Below, piece by piece: positions 1-7,927 of a stretch of DNA of 22,912 bases. The notes below the pieces were generated by a model. That model was not told where the DNA came from and did not search any database. It saw nothing but the letters and a program-made list of their open reading frames with translations. The stretch lies in assembly GCA_039961715.1 (NCBI GenBank), contig JABRVW010000039.1:1-22912 (forward strand), read 5' to 3'. How positions within the stretch are numbered: position 1 is the stretch's first letter; the number at the start of each line of letters is the position of its first letter. A program made the position numbers and the translations under genes. The DNA is from JACQPU01 sp039961715 (GTDB taxonomy: Bacteria; Bacteroidota; Ignavibacteria; UBA10030).

Positions 1-21
1 ACCCACCCCCCAGGATTAAGA

Positions 22-50
22 AATGGGCCTTCCGGCGACACAGGCCCATT
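22..50. repeat. 9 bp inverted repeat over the -10 and start region of the outward promoter
   Basis: AATGGGCCT (22-30) and AGGCCCATT (42-50) are perfect complements separated by 11 bases. On the minus strand the first-read arm overlaps the end of the TATAAT box and covers the expected start site. It could be an operator, a 5' hairpin of the outgoing transcript, or a terminator. Neither strand has a clean uninterrupted T tract directly after the stem, so terminator is the weakest reading. Confidence 0.55.
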
Positions 51-76
51 ATACAATAATTTTTGGCACTTGTCAA
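48..76 (-). promoter_or_regulatory. Consensus sigma70-type promoter reading out of the left edge
   Basis: On the minus strand TTGACA (76..71) is followed by exactly 17 bases and then TATAAT (53..48), both perfect matches to the housekeeping consensus. GGGCC follows the -10 directly, a GC-rich discriminator of the kind found at stringently controlled rRNA and tRNA promoters in other bacteria. The membrane-protein operon ends at 114, so this promoter drives something beyond the window. Its product cannot be seen. Other promoters here have a weaker TACATT -10, which makes this the strongest one in the window. Confidence 0.7.
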
Positions 77-82
77 GTGTTT

Positions 83-101
83 TTTCGGAGAAAGTCCGAA
101 A
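83..101. other. 7 bp stem-loop just downstream of the membrane-protein operon
   Basis: TTTCGGA (83-89) and TCCGAAA (95-101) pair around a 5-base loop, 13 bases past the last stop codon of the minus-strand operon. In the minus-strand direction A residues follow the stem rather than T residues, so it is not a classical intrinsic terminator for that operon. It may protect the 3' end or be incidental. Confidence 0.3.
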
Positions 102-113
102 TTTTGCGGAGGG

Positions 114-1277
114 CTAGACTGGAGGATCTTTTATGATAAATCGGTTCTTGAAGGGATTTCCCCGAAAGAGCCTGCCAATGATATAATCATCAAGGGCATC
201 CCGCCAGCGTGTGATTCTCACGGAGTCGCTAGCCAGGCGTGATTCATAGTAGCGTCCCTCAAGGCTTAGCGCAAAACGCAATCGAAGGATAAAGAGAATG
301 ATCAGTCCAAGGACCGTCAGGAGCGAAAGAAAGGCTCCGATGTTGAAGTACCTGATGTAAGCGGCATTGTCCTTGAGTCCTGCGTAAATCGAGAAGTGGA
401 GGACTTCAAAGATCGAGAAACAAAGAAGCAAGATCGTAATCCGCTCAAAATAGACCCCTTGGGGCGATTCGCCCACGAACCAGTACAAAATAAGGCAAAG
501 GATAAGAGCACCCGCAATGAGATTCCCCTTCCACCACATCACGTTAAGCGGCTTGAAGACCAGCAGGTTATAATTACTGCCAAAGAGATATTGCTCAAGT
601 TCAATTATTCGCTCCACTTCCTCCTCGTGTGTCAGTTCCCCGACGCGCTCATGCCCATCCCAGCGCGACAATCCGACCCTTTCGGCAATGGCTGAAGGCT
701 CGGGATGAGCCTGCGCCGGCTCATAGAGCTCCATCCACGCTCTGTCCACAATCCTGAAATCCGTCACATCCGGTGTCGTGTAGAGATAACGCGGATTCTC
801 GATCATGGGCCAGTACACCGACAGGAACAGCACACCGGCAGGGATAAAGGTCACAGCCAGCGCTCTCGCAACCCTCATCCGTGTGTTCATCAGCACGCCG
901 GCACCGACGATGCACGTCCCCTGCACCAAGAGACCTAACCCAGCCGTGATGTATTGAAAATAGAAGAACCCGGCAAAACGTTCGCCGGGGAACAGAAGCG
1001 GGTAGAAGAAATAGGCGATGTCGAGGATCTGTTGTACTCCGAGCGCCGCAAAGAGCGCAAACACTGCTTTGTTCCTTGCGGTCGTCTCGGCCCGCCAAAG
1101 GAACATCGCGATGATTCCGAGGAACAGAACCATCAATTGGCGGTACAGGGAGAAAAGCGGGATTGCTTCGTGCGGCAACGCCATGAGCGCGCCAATCACG
1201 AAAATCACCACGAGCGCGAAAACACCCACAGCACTCAACAGGTACTCGCGAAAGCCGAACGGTCTTGCCGCACTCAT
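114..1277 (-). CDS. Predicted eight-helix inner-membrane protein of unknown function (copy B of a tandem pair)
   Basis: I do not recognise a named family for this 387-residue protein. Hydrophobic stretches lie at about 12-34, 42-62, 69-96, 100-130, 136-157, 250-268, 278-300 and 308-332, giving eight likely helices. A polar segment of about 90 residues (158-249) lies between helices 5 and 6. It carries RYLYTTPDVTDFRIVDRA (163-180) and RWDGHERVGEL (205-215). After the last helix comes a charged tail with YYESRLASDSVRITRWRD (343-360). The upstream gene encodes a protein with the same layout and the same three motifs, so the two are diverged duplicates. The ATG overlaps the stop of that gene in an ATGA junction, implying translational coupling. 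It is the last gene of the operon. No catalytic motif is visible; sensing or transport are both guesses. Confidence 0.75.
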   Translation of the reverse strand: MSAARPFGFREYLLSAVGVFALVVIFVIGALMALPHEAIPLFSLYRQLMVLFLGIIAMFLWRAETTARNKAVFALFAALGVQQILDIAYFFYPLLFPGERFAGFFYFQYITAGLGLLVQGTCIVGAGVLMNTRMRVARALAVTFIPAGVLFLSVYWPMIENPRYLYTTPDVTDFRIVDRAWMELYEPAQAHPEPSAIAERVGLSRWDGHERVGELTHEEEVERIIELEQYLFGSNYNLLVFKPLNVMWWKGNLIAGALILCLILYWFVGESPQGVYFERITILLLCFSIFEVLHFSIYAGLKDNAAYIRYFNIGAFLSLLTVLGLIILFILRLRFALSLEGRYYESRLASDSVRITRWRDALDDYIIGRLFRGNPFKNRFIIKDPPV

Positions 1278-2446
1278 TGTCCTGTCGCTCTATCCGGCCG
1301 ACGATCCGTTTTCTGCGCACTGCGTTTAACAGCCAACCTTCGCTCGAGACCACCCCGCGACGCAAACCGATGAATGACCAACTCGTCAATTCCATCCCGC
1401 CACCGGCTTATCGATTCCGCATCCGCCGCAATCCGACGTTCGTAGTACGCACCCTCCGATCTTCCCAGAAAGGCAAGGCGCTTGTAGAAAAAGATCGCGA
1501 AGAGAATCATGACCACCGCCGTCACGTATTTTCCGATCTCGTCCAGATTTGTTACCTCCTGAAATGTCCTTGTCCGAAAGAGCGCGAGGGCGTGAACACA
1601 TTCGAGCACGCAGTACAACAATAGCGTGAAATGCACTTTCTCCATGTGCACGGGGTCTGGGGGATCATGCCTGTATTTCAGGCCCAGGAAGACTACCAGC
1701 ATCAAAACGCAAAAAAGGGAGAGAACGGCCGTCAATGCATGAAGCGGCCGGTTGACAAGCGCGATATAGTCGTTTCCAACAGTGTAGGGAAGCAATTCAG
1801 CGATCCTTGCCCTCTCCCGCTCAGCGGCCAACTCCCCGATCCTCCGTACACCCTCCCATTCCGACAACGCCACCAGTTGAGCCAGGTCTTCGGGAAGCGG
1901 ATTCGACACCCCACGGCGTATCAACTCCCCTTTGGCTCTATCGATGATCCGAAAATCCGTTATTTCAGGCACGGTATACAAATAGCGTGCATCCTTGACA
2001 AACGGGTAGCTGTACGCGCCCACCAGCAGGACCGTTAACGCCCCGGCAAGGGAAGCCCGCTCCCAGAGGGCGCGATGCTTTGTGACGACGTTCATCAGCA
2101 GAAACGACGCGAGCAGCATCAGCAATCCGCAATACACGACGTTGCCGTATTGAATAATCAGGAACGTCCTGTCGGAGCCGACAAGGAACGACATCACGTC
2201 GGTATTGATCAGCCCGAACAAGGCATGGACGGAGAAGAAGAGTCCATAGAGGACCGCCGTGGCCCGAGACGGCCCGCTTTGACTCTTTCCCGCTACTGCA
2301 AAAGCGAGAAGGGCAAGGAGGACACCCAGACCGCGGATGAACGCATGGGCAAGGCCCGGCGAGTGGCGTGGAAAGACCAGAACAGCGACGAAGACTGCGA
2401 TGCCGGCGATCCCCGCAGAACCTGCAAGGCGACGATGCATGCTCAT
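1274..2446 (-). CDS. Predicted eight-helix inner-membrane protein of unknown function (copy A of a tandem pair)
   Basis: This 390-residue protein is a paralogue of its downstream neighbour. Likely helices lie at about 11-26, 34-52, 64-88, 95-120, 133-150, 236-256, 272-290 and 306-328. The polar segment between helices 5 and 6 carries RYLYTVPEITDFRIIDRA (154-171; 14 of 18 residues identical to the other copy by hand alignment) and LSEWEGVRRIGEL (194-206). The tail after helix 8 carries YYERRIAADAESISRWRD (334-351) and ends in a basic stretch. The ATG directly abuts the TGA of the upstream regulator gene, and the 3' end overlaps the next gene by four bases, so the three genes are probably co-translated. 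A second ATG two codons in (2440) is an equally possible start. Function unknown; the context suggests a membrane component working with, or controlled by, the adjacent regulator. Confidence 0.75.
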   Translation of the reverse strand: MSMHRRLAGSAGIAGIAVFVAVLVFPRHSPGLAHAFIRGLGVLLALLAFAVAGKSQSGPSRATAVLYGLFFSVHALFGLINTDVMSFLVGSDRTFLIIQYGNVVYCGLLMLLASFLLMNVVTKHRALWERASLAGALTVLLVGAYSYPFVKDARYLYTVPEITDFRIIDRAKGELIRRGVSNPLPEDLAQLVALSEWEGVRRIGELAAERERARIAELLPYTVGNDYIALVNRPLHALTAVLSLFCVLMLVVFLGLKYRHDPPDPVHMEKVHFTLLLYCVLECVHALALFRTRTFQEVTNLDEIGKYVTAVVMILFAIFFYKRLAFLGRSEGAYYERRIAADAESISRWRDGIDELVIHRFASRGGLERRLAVKRSAQKTDRRPDRATGQ

Positions 2447-3391
2447 TCAGTGCTGAATGTTGTGAATCCCGAGCTTCTTCATGCGATACCGCAACGTGTC
2501 TTCCGTGATTTTCAGAAACCGCGCCGCTTTGCTCTGGTTGAAGCTGAACTTGCGCAACACCCGCTCAAGGATCCTCTTTTCGATCAAATCCATGGATCTG
2601 TCGATCGCGAAGCCAACACCCTGATCGATCCGCTCCAGCATCTGCGTCAACTCCGATTGTTCGTCAACAAGGGTTTCCGGAAGAACAAAAGTCTCCTTGT
2701 TCTCTGAAAGAAGCATGGCGCGTTCAACGAACGATTTTAGTTCCCGCACGTTTTCCTTCCATTCCTTCCGCACCAGCACCGCCACGGCATTCACATCAAG
2801 AACCACCTCACCCAGACCCATTTCCCTTGCAGTTTCAAACACGAAGTGCTCCACCAGATCGGGAATGTCCTCGACGCGCTCCCGCAGAGGGGGCATGTGG
2901 ATGGCATCCCATGGTCGGATCAACTTGATCAGTGCCGGGATGATTTTCCCTTCCTTCTGAAGGGTTTTTGGAGAATCGTTCAACAGAAGCATGAGCCTGA
3001 TTCCCGAACCCGATTCATCCATTCCTTCGATGAAATCCGCAAGAATGGTTTGGGCGGGGCCGCTTGCTCGATCGACGTCGTCGAGGATGAGCGCGGCACC
3101 GTCCGGAAGGTGGAAGTTTCCGTGATCGGATGTGATGGGATTCAGAAACTCCCGTTTGGAAAGAATCGACTGGACGATGGATCGAAGCCTGAGCTCGTCG
3201 ATTGTCGCCGTGTTCAGCTTGGCAAATGGCTGATGTGACGTCTTACCCGATTGGTGCAGGAGCTCCGCAACGACGCTCTTTCCCGTTCCCGGTTCGCCGG
3301 TGATAAGCACATTCGAACCTGATTGTGCCAGGCGCTTGATGGATTCACGGACTTGTTGGATGTGCTTGCTGCCCCCGATGAGAGTTTTCAC
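2447..3391 (-). CDS. AAA+/Fis-type transcriptional regulator resembling sigma54 activators but lacking GAFTGA
   Basis: The 314-residue product has the core of a bacterial enhancer-binding protein: Walker A GEPGTGKS (32-39), Walker B ALILDDVD (100-107), the arginine-containing PPLRERVEDIP (167-177), ENVRELKSFVERA (213-225) and a C-terminal Fis-like helix-turn-helix (about 281-309, NQSKAARFLKITEDTLRYRM). There is no N-terminal receiver, GAF or PAS domain. The GAFTGA loop that contacts sigma54 in true activators is absent; the region between the Walker motifs is short and unrelated. It may therefore act without sigma54, as TyrR does. I place the start at the GTG at 3391. The frame is open up to another GTG at 3493, but a promoter-like element lies inside that extension. 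It is first in the operon and its TGA abuts the ATG of the membrane gene. Confidence 0.8.
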   Translation of the reverse strand: MKTLIGGSKHIQQVRESIKRLAQSGSNVLITGEPGTGKSVVAELLHQSGKTSHQPFAKLNTATIDELRLRSIVQSILSKREFLNPITSDHGNFHLPDGAALILDDVDRASGPAQTILADFIEGMDESGSGIRLMLLLNDSPKTLQKEGKIIPALIKLIRPWDAIHMPPLRERVEDIPDLVEHFVFETAREMGLGEVVLDVNAVAVLVRKEWKENVRELKSFVERAMLLSENKETFVLPETLVDEQSELTQMLERIDQGVGFAIDRSMDLIEKRILERVLRKFSFNQSKAARFLKITEDTLRYRMKKLGIHNIQH

Positions 3392-3452
3392 GCTGGAGAT
3401 CCCCTTTGGTTTACAAGTAATGAGAATTTGGCGGGTTACCCCCGTACTGGTA

Positions 3453-3483
3453 CAAAAGTAAAGCTTTCCCCGGAGAGAGTCAA
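3453..3483 (-). promoter_or_regulatory. Candidate promoter of the regulator/membrane-protein operon
   Basis: On the minus strand TTGACT (3483..3478) precedes TACTTT (3460..3455) by 17 bases, and the second box reads on as TACTTTTG, matching the Bacteroidota TAnnTTTG -7 element. It lies between the dnaX stop (3532) and the GTG at 3391, leaving a leader of about 55 bases. Its position argues that the open frame extending up to 3493 is not translated. Confidence 0.5.
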
Positions 3484-3531
3484 GATTCGGCACCTTTTCC
3501 GAAGTTTTTCGGAGGTATGTGGGGATTTGCT

Positions 3532-5301
3532 TTAGATTTCGACTTTTTCGGCCCCCAACTCGCGGATCAAGGCCTGAATGACCGGGTGCTCTTCCTCACT
3601 GCGCTGCCCGATCGGGCGCTGAGGAACGACGGGAGCGTCGCTTCTGGACTGAAGAGGCAGGGAAATGGAGACGTCCGGATTGTCCGCGAGGACCTCCGGC
3701 TCGATGCGGACGTGGTAACCTGTCACCTTGCGGAACGAATCGGTCAAAAACTCCCGATTGCGGCGGAGAGTGGAAACATGGTAATCATCGGGACACGCGA
3801 TGCGGATGGATCCGTTGCTCACTTCGGCAATCCTGCTATGATCCAGCGAGGACGCAACGCTGATTCGCTCCTTCCTCACCTCCCCCACCCACTCCTGCCA
3901 TCGCGCATACGCTTCCTCGGCTGAGATCGGCCGCATGGAACCCCCGCCTGACATAATCCCCATCGGCTGAATCGTCCGCGCTCCCGCAGAGCCCATCCCC
4001 GCGTGAGCTCGCATGCTCATCCCCAGAGCCTCCCGTCCAACCGGCATTGCTGCCGGCGTGCGCAGGGTCCCGGCGCTCACGCTCCCCACAACACGCACGT
4101 CCCCGCTTGAGCGGGCTCCCTTCCCACCCGTCCGTCCCTCGGATGCCGAAGAACTCCCCAACTTCTTTCTGAGCTCCCCGATCTGCTCCAATAGTTCGCC
4201 GATCTTGACCGACCGTTCCATTGCAATCATTTGCAGAAGGCCACTCTCCAACTTATATCGTGGCTGCGCGGCCCACCGCATTGACTGCTCGAGCTCGTTG
4301 GATTGACGGAGCAATCTCAGCAGATCGGCTTCATCCCAATCCGCCGCTTCTTCCAGGTACCGTTTCCGATAATGATCGGACGTCTCCACAAGCTGTGTGG
4401 ATTGTGTTGACAGGGCAACCAGGAGATTACGCAGATGCTCGGTCAGGCCGCTTACGAATTCCTTCAGGTCGTATCCCGATTGAATGATGTCATTGATGAT
4501 TTCAATACCGCGCCTCTGTTCCTTTGATCGGATGGCATCGGTTACCTTGAAATACACATCAAGATCTACTGCGTTCAACGTCTTCAGGGCATCCGCTGTC
4601 GTAATGCTGTTTCCGCAGAACGACCGCACCTGGTCGAAGATGCTCTGAGCGTCTCTCAACGAACCGTCCCCCTTCTTCGCGACCACCATCAATGCGTCAT
4701 CTTCGATCGACACTTTCTCCTCGGCGGCAATAAACCGCAAGCGCGCCATGATTTCGTCAATGCCGATGCGCCGAAAATCGAACCGCTGGCAACGCGAGAC
4801 AATCGTTGCAGGAACCTTGTGGATCTCCGTCGTTGCAAAGATGAACACGACATGAGACGGAGGCTCCTCAAGAGTCTTCAACAGGGCGTTGAACGCCTCC
4901 TTCGTCAACATGTGCACTTCATCGATGATGTACACCTTGTGGGTTCCACGCGTCGGCGTGTAGCGAACGGACTCTCTCAGATTTCTGATCTCTTCGACCC
5001 CGCGGTTGGACGCGCCATCGATCTCAATCACATCAAGGCTTCTACCCTCCGTGATCTCCTTGCAGACATCACAGGCATTGTCGGGGTTAAAGTTTTTTGT
5101 GAGCCTGGAACAGTTAAGTGCTTTGGCGAGAATGCGTGCGGTGGTTGTTTTTCCACACCCCCGTTGGCCGCTGAAGATGTAGGCGTGGGCGATGCGGCCT
5201 GTGGCAAGAGCATTGCGGAGCGTGGTGGTGATGTGCGTCTGTCCGACGACATCTTCAAACACCATCGGCCGCCACTTGCGTGCAGTTACCTGATACGACA
5301 T
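3532..5301 (-). CDS. dnaX: DNA polymerase III subunit gamma/tau (clamp loader)
   Basis: DnaX is the motor of the clamp loader that places the DnaN clamp on primed DNA; tau also ties polymerase to the helicase in E. coli. The 589-residue product starts with the family-typical MSYQVTARKWRP and has Walker A GQRGCGKT (45-52), Walker B VYIIDEVH (123-130), sensor FATTE (155-159) and SRCQRFDF (169-176). Cys64, Cys77 and Cys80 form most of the zinc site; by my alignment the remaining usual Cys is Asp74. A low-complexity Gly/Ser-rich linker (about 395-470) precedes the C-terminal tau-like domain. The frame is open up to a TTG at 5346, but ATG 5301 matches the family start. I see no A-AAA-AAG slippery site, so frameshifting to gamma is not evident. 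It lies 99 bases after lon, with a weak terminator between. Confidence 0.95.
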   Translation of the reverse strand: MSYQVTARKWRPMVFEDVVGQTHITTTLRNALATGRIAHAYIFSGQRGCGKTTTARILAKALNCSRLTKNFNPDNACDVCKEITEGRSLDVIEIDGASNRGVEEIRNLRESVRYTPTRGTHKVYIIDEVHMLTKEAFNALLKTLEEPPSHVVFIFATTEIHKVPATIVSRCQRFDFRRIGIDEIMARLRFIAAEEKVSIEDDALMVVAKKGDGSLRDAQSIFDQVRSFCGNSITTADALKTLNAVDLDVYFKVTDAIRSKEQRRGIEIINDIIQSGYDLKEFVSGLTEHLRNLLVALSTQSTQLVETSDHYRKRYLEEAADWDEADLLRLLRQSNELEQSMRWAAQPRYKLESGLLQMIAMERSVKIGELLEQIGELRKKLGSSSASEGRTGGKGARSSGDVRVVGSVSAGTLRTPAAMPVGREALGMSMRAHAGMGSAGARTIQPMGIMSGGGSMRPISAEEAYARWQEWVGEVRKERISVASSLDHSRIAEVSNGSIRIACPDDYHVSTLRRNREFLTDSFRKVTGYHVRIEPEVLADNPDVSISLPLQSRSDAPVVPQRPIGQRSEEEHPVIQALIRELGAEKVEI

Positions 5302-5372
5302 AGCGGATTGCGGAATGTCCAATGAGAATTGCGGACTGCGCGGCAACTCTCGTAAGTTAGAAGGGAATGGAT

Positions 5373-5390
5373 AAAAAGCAAGCGGCTTGC
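5373..5390 (-). terminator. Weak intrinsic terminator between lon and dnaX
   Basis: On the minus strand GCAAG (5390..5386), a 3-base loop and CTTGC (5382..5378) form a 5 bp stem directly followed by TTTTT. It starts 11 bases past the lon stop. The stem is short, so read-through into dnaX is likely. Confidence 0.35.
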
Positions 5391-5400
5391 GTGAGCCGTC

Positions 5401-7812
5401 TCAACCTTTTCGCTTCTTCGGCCTGGAGGGAGCTTGCGAAGGGCCGAACACATGGCCCATGGCTTCTTCGATGCGCTCGATGGGGATGATGTTCAGGCCT
5501 TCTTTGACCTTTTCGGGAATCTCCGTCAGATCTTTCAGGTTTTCCCGGGGAATGAGCACCGTAGTGATCCCGCTGCGCTGAGCGGCAAGGAGCTTCTCGT
5601 TCAGGCCGCCGATGGGAAGAACGTTGCCCCTCAGTGTGATCTCGCCGGTCATTGCGACATCGTTGCGTGCCCTTCGACCTGATGCCGCCGAAATGATGGC
5701 CATCGCCATCGTGATGCCGGCTGAGGGACCATCTTTCGGAATGGCCCCCTCCGGAAGGTGGATATGGATCTCGTGTCCTTTGTAGAAATCCGGGGGAACT
5801 CTCAGTTTTGCGGCGTTGGCCCGAATGTAACTTAACGCGGCCTGTGCGGATTCCTTCATAACATCGCCCAACTGGCCTGTGAGCGTGAACTTTTCCTGGC
5901 CGCGCATGATCGTGACGTCCACATTGAGAATATCGCCGCCGACGCTTGTCCATGCCAGCCCGGTCACGGACCCCACCCGGCGCTCGCGCTCCGCGGCTCG
6001 TTTGCGGAATTTCGGAACTCCGAGATAGGCCTCGATCTTGTCAGCGGTGACCTCGACGCCCCCCCGGCTCCTGCGCGAAGAGCCATTCTTCGAAAGCACG
6101 ATTTCTTTTGCCACCTTGCGGCAGATGGAGGCGATTTCGCGTTCCAGGTTTCTGACACCCGCTTCGCGCGTGTACTCGTTGATCACCTTCCGAATCGCAC
6201 TATCAGCAACCTTCACGCTCGCCGCCTCCAGTCCGTGCGCTTTGAGCTGTTTGGGGACAATGTGCCGTTTCGCGATCTCAAGCTTGTCGTGATCGAGATA
6301 CCCCGGCAACTCGATGATCTCCATGCGATCCTGCAGGGGAAGCGGGATGTTGTACCTCACGTTCGCCGTGGTGATGAACATGACCTTCGAGAGATCATAA
6401 TCCACTTCGAGGTAATGGTCGTTGAACGTGCTGTTTTGTTCGGGATCGAGAACCTCCAGCATTGCCGCCGAAGGATCTCCGCGAAAATCCATGCTCATCT
6501 TGTCGATTTCGTCGAGCAGCATGACCGGATTGATGACGCCGGCGCGCTTCATCGATTGGACGATCTTGCCTGGCATGGAGCCGATGTACGTCCTCCGGTG
6601 ACCGCGGATCTCGGCCTCATCACGCACGCCGCCAAGTGATATCCTGACGAACTTTCTGCCCAGCGCCCGGGCAATCGATTTGGCCAGCGACGTCTTCCCA
6701 ACTCCCGGCGGTCCGACGAAGCAAAGAATCTGGCCCTTCATCGATCCAACGAGGTTCAGAACCGCGATGAATTCCAGTATCCGCTCCTTCGGCTTCTCAA
6801 GTCCGAAGTGATCCTCGTCGAGGATTTTCTTGACGTGAGCAACGTCCAGATTATCGCGGGTCTTCCTGCTCCAGGGAACGCTGACAAGCCAGTCAAGGTA
6901 ATTGCGCGTGACGGTAAACTCCGGCGACATGGGCGACGTCTTGCGAAGCTTGTTGAACTCTTCGAGCGCTTTTTCTTCCGCATCCTTCGGCATCTTTGCC
7001 TGGCGGATCTGATCCCTCAGCTTGGCAAGCTCGGGGCTTGCCTCGTCTTCCCCCAGCTCGTCCTGCAGGATTCGTATCTGTTCCTGAATGAAGAACTTCC
7101 GCTGTGACTTCTGGATGTTATCCTGAACCTTGGTGTCGATCTCCTTCTCGATCTTCAGAATGTCGATTTCCGTGGTGAGAATCTTGGAAAGCTCATAGAA
7201 CTGCTCGCGCAGACTTTGGAGCTCAAGAATGCGCTGTTTGACCTCGACGCCCTGAACGATGTTTGACGCCATATAATAGAGTTTTCTCTGGGGCTCTTTG
7301 ATGCCGTCAAATGCCACAACAACCTCCGGGGCGACATTTCGGCTCAAACGGACATATTCTCCGAACAATGTTGTTGTGTGGCGTACAAGCGCGTCGATCT
7401 CCTTGTCCGGAGGAGCCTCCGCCCTGTTCATCGAGATTTCTGCTTCCATGAAGGGCGTGGTTTTCAGCATCTTCTGAATCCCCGCCTGGACCACGCCGTC
7501 AACGAGGATCTTCATCAGCCCGTTTGGCAGTTTGAGCATCTGAATGATCTTCGCCACCGTGCCATTCCGGTAGATGTCGTCGGGGCCTGGCTCATCCACA
7601 CTTGCATTCTTTTGCGCGACCAGAAAGATGTTCTTTCCTCGCTCCAGGGATTCGTTGGCGGCCCGCAAGGAAGATTCCCGTCCGACCAAGACGGGAAAGA
7701 TCATATAGGGAAACACCACGACATCCCTGAGAGGCAGAACGGGAAGGGTGGTTGGGATATTGTCCAGCGTCTCAATAGCCTGACTGCCCGATTTTGTGGT
7801 TTCTTCACTCAT
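5401..7812 (-). CDS. lon: ATP-dependent Lon protease
   Basis: Lon is a cytosolic AAA+ serine protease that degrades misfolded and selected regulatory proteins. The 803-residue product has the usual full-length order: N-terminal LON substrate domain (about 22-215, opening LPVLPLRDVVVFPYMIFPVLVGR), a helical middle, an AAA+ module with Walker A GPPGVGKT (367-374) and Walker B MLLDEID (431-437), then the protease domain with the Ser-Lys dyad at Ser697 (PKDGPSAG) and Lys740 (GGLNEKL). The C-terminal tail is basic (RPKKRKG). The ATG at 7812 lacks an obvious Shine-Dalgarno sequence. A TTGACA/TACATT promoter and a terminator-like hairpin lie in the leader. The gene has its own promoter because the MITE-like insertion separates it from the murQ/DUF2461 genes. 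Confidence 0.97.
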   Translation of the reverse strand: MSEETTKSGSQAIETLDNIPTTLPVLPLRDVVVFPYMIFPVLVGRESSLRAANESLERGKNIFLVAQKNASVDEPGPDDIYRNGTVAKIIQMLKLPNGLMKILVDGVVQAGIQKMLKTTPFMEAEISMNRAEAPPDKEIDALVRHTTTLFGEYVRLSRNVAPEVVVAFDGIKEPQRKLYYMASNIVQGVEVKQRILELQSLREQFYELSKILTTEIDILKIEKEIDTKVQDNIQKSQRKFFIQEQIRILQDELGEDEASPELAKLRDQIRQAKMPKDAEEKALEEFNKLRKTSPMSPEFTVTRNYLDWLVSVPWSRKTRDNLDVAHVKKILDEDHFGLEKPKERILEFIAVLNLVGSMKGQILCFVGPPGVGKTSLAKSIARALGRKFVRISLGGVRDEAEIRGHRRTYIGSMPGKIVQSMKRAGVINPVMLLDEIDKMSMDFRGDPSAAMLEVLDPEQNSTFNDHYLEVDYDLSKVMFITTANVRYNIPLPLQDRMEIIELPGYLDHDKLEIAKRHIVPKQLKAHGLEAASVKVADSAIRKVINEYTREAGVRNLEREIASICRKVAKEIVLSKNGSSRRSRGGVEVTADKIEAYLGVPKFRKRAAERERRVGSVTGLAWTSVGGDILNVDVTIMRGQEKFTLTGQLGDVMKESAQAALSYIRANAAKLRVPPDFYKGHEIHIHLPEGAIPKDGPSAGITMAMAIISAASGRRARNDVAMTGEITLRGNVLPIGGLNEKLLAAQRSGITTVLIPRENLKDLTEIPEKVKEGLNIIPIERIEEAMGHVFGPSQAPSRPKKRKG

Positions 7813-7838
7813 TTTTGGAATTGCTCATGAAATAGCCT

Positions 7839-7875
7839 AAAAAAACGAAAAAAGGGAGGTCCTTGGGGCTCTCCC
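7839..7875 (-). promoter_or_regulatory. Terminator-like hairpin in the lon leader (possible attenuator)
   Basis: Downstream of the lon promoter, GGGAG (7875..7871) pairs with CTCCC (7858..7854), with an inner CC/GG pairing. It is followed on the minus strand by TTTTTT, CG and TTTTTTT (7853..7839). Hairpin plus U-tract between promoter and start codon is the layout of a transcriptional attenuator. No leader peptide or competing structure was worked out, so regulation is inference. Confidence 0.45.
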
Positions 7876-7882
7876 GAACCTT

Positions 7883-7911
7883 AATGTACCCATTCCGATT
7901 TGGAGTGTCAA
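7883..7911 (-). promoter_or_regulatory. lon promoter
   Basis: On the minus strand a perfect TTGACA (7911..7906), a 17-base spacer and TACATT (7888..7883) lie 71 bases upstream of the lon ATG. The -35 box is 6 bases from the target duplication of the MITE-like insertion. I see no CIRCE heat-shock operator. Confidence 0.65.
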
Positions 7912-7917
7912 GGTGGC

Positions 7918-7927
7918 CCAACAACCG
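7918..7927. repeat. Target-site duplication, left copy
   Basis: CCAACAACCG directly precedes the left terminal inverted repeat and is identical to 8077-8086. One further C can be assigned either to the duplication or to the element end, so the length is 10 or 11. Confidence 0.7.

Noticed and set aside
721..1395. 224-codon minus-strand open frame overlapping both membrane-protein genes
   Set aside because: It lies in another frame of the paralogous membrane genes, and its translation is Arg/Cys-rich without helices.
3392..3493. 34-residue N-terminal extension of the Fis-type regulator from a GTG at 3493
   Set aside because: A TTGACT/TACTTTTG promoter lies inside it, and the AAA+ homology begins just after the GTG at 3391.
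3498..3514. Short TCCGAA/TTCGGA hairpin after dnaX as a terminator
   Set aside because: The stem is only 5-6 pairs and A residues, not T residues, follow it on the minus strand.
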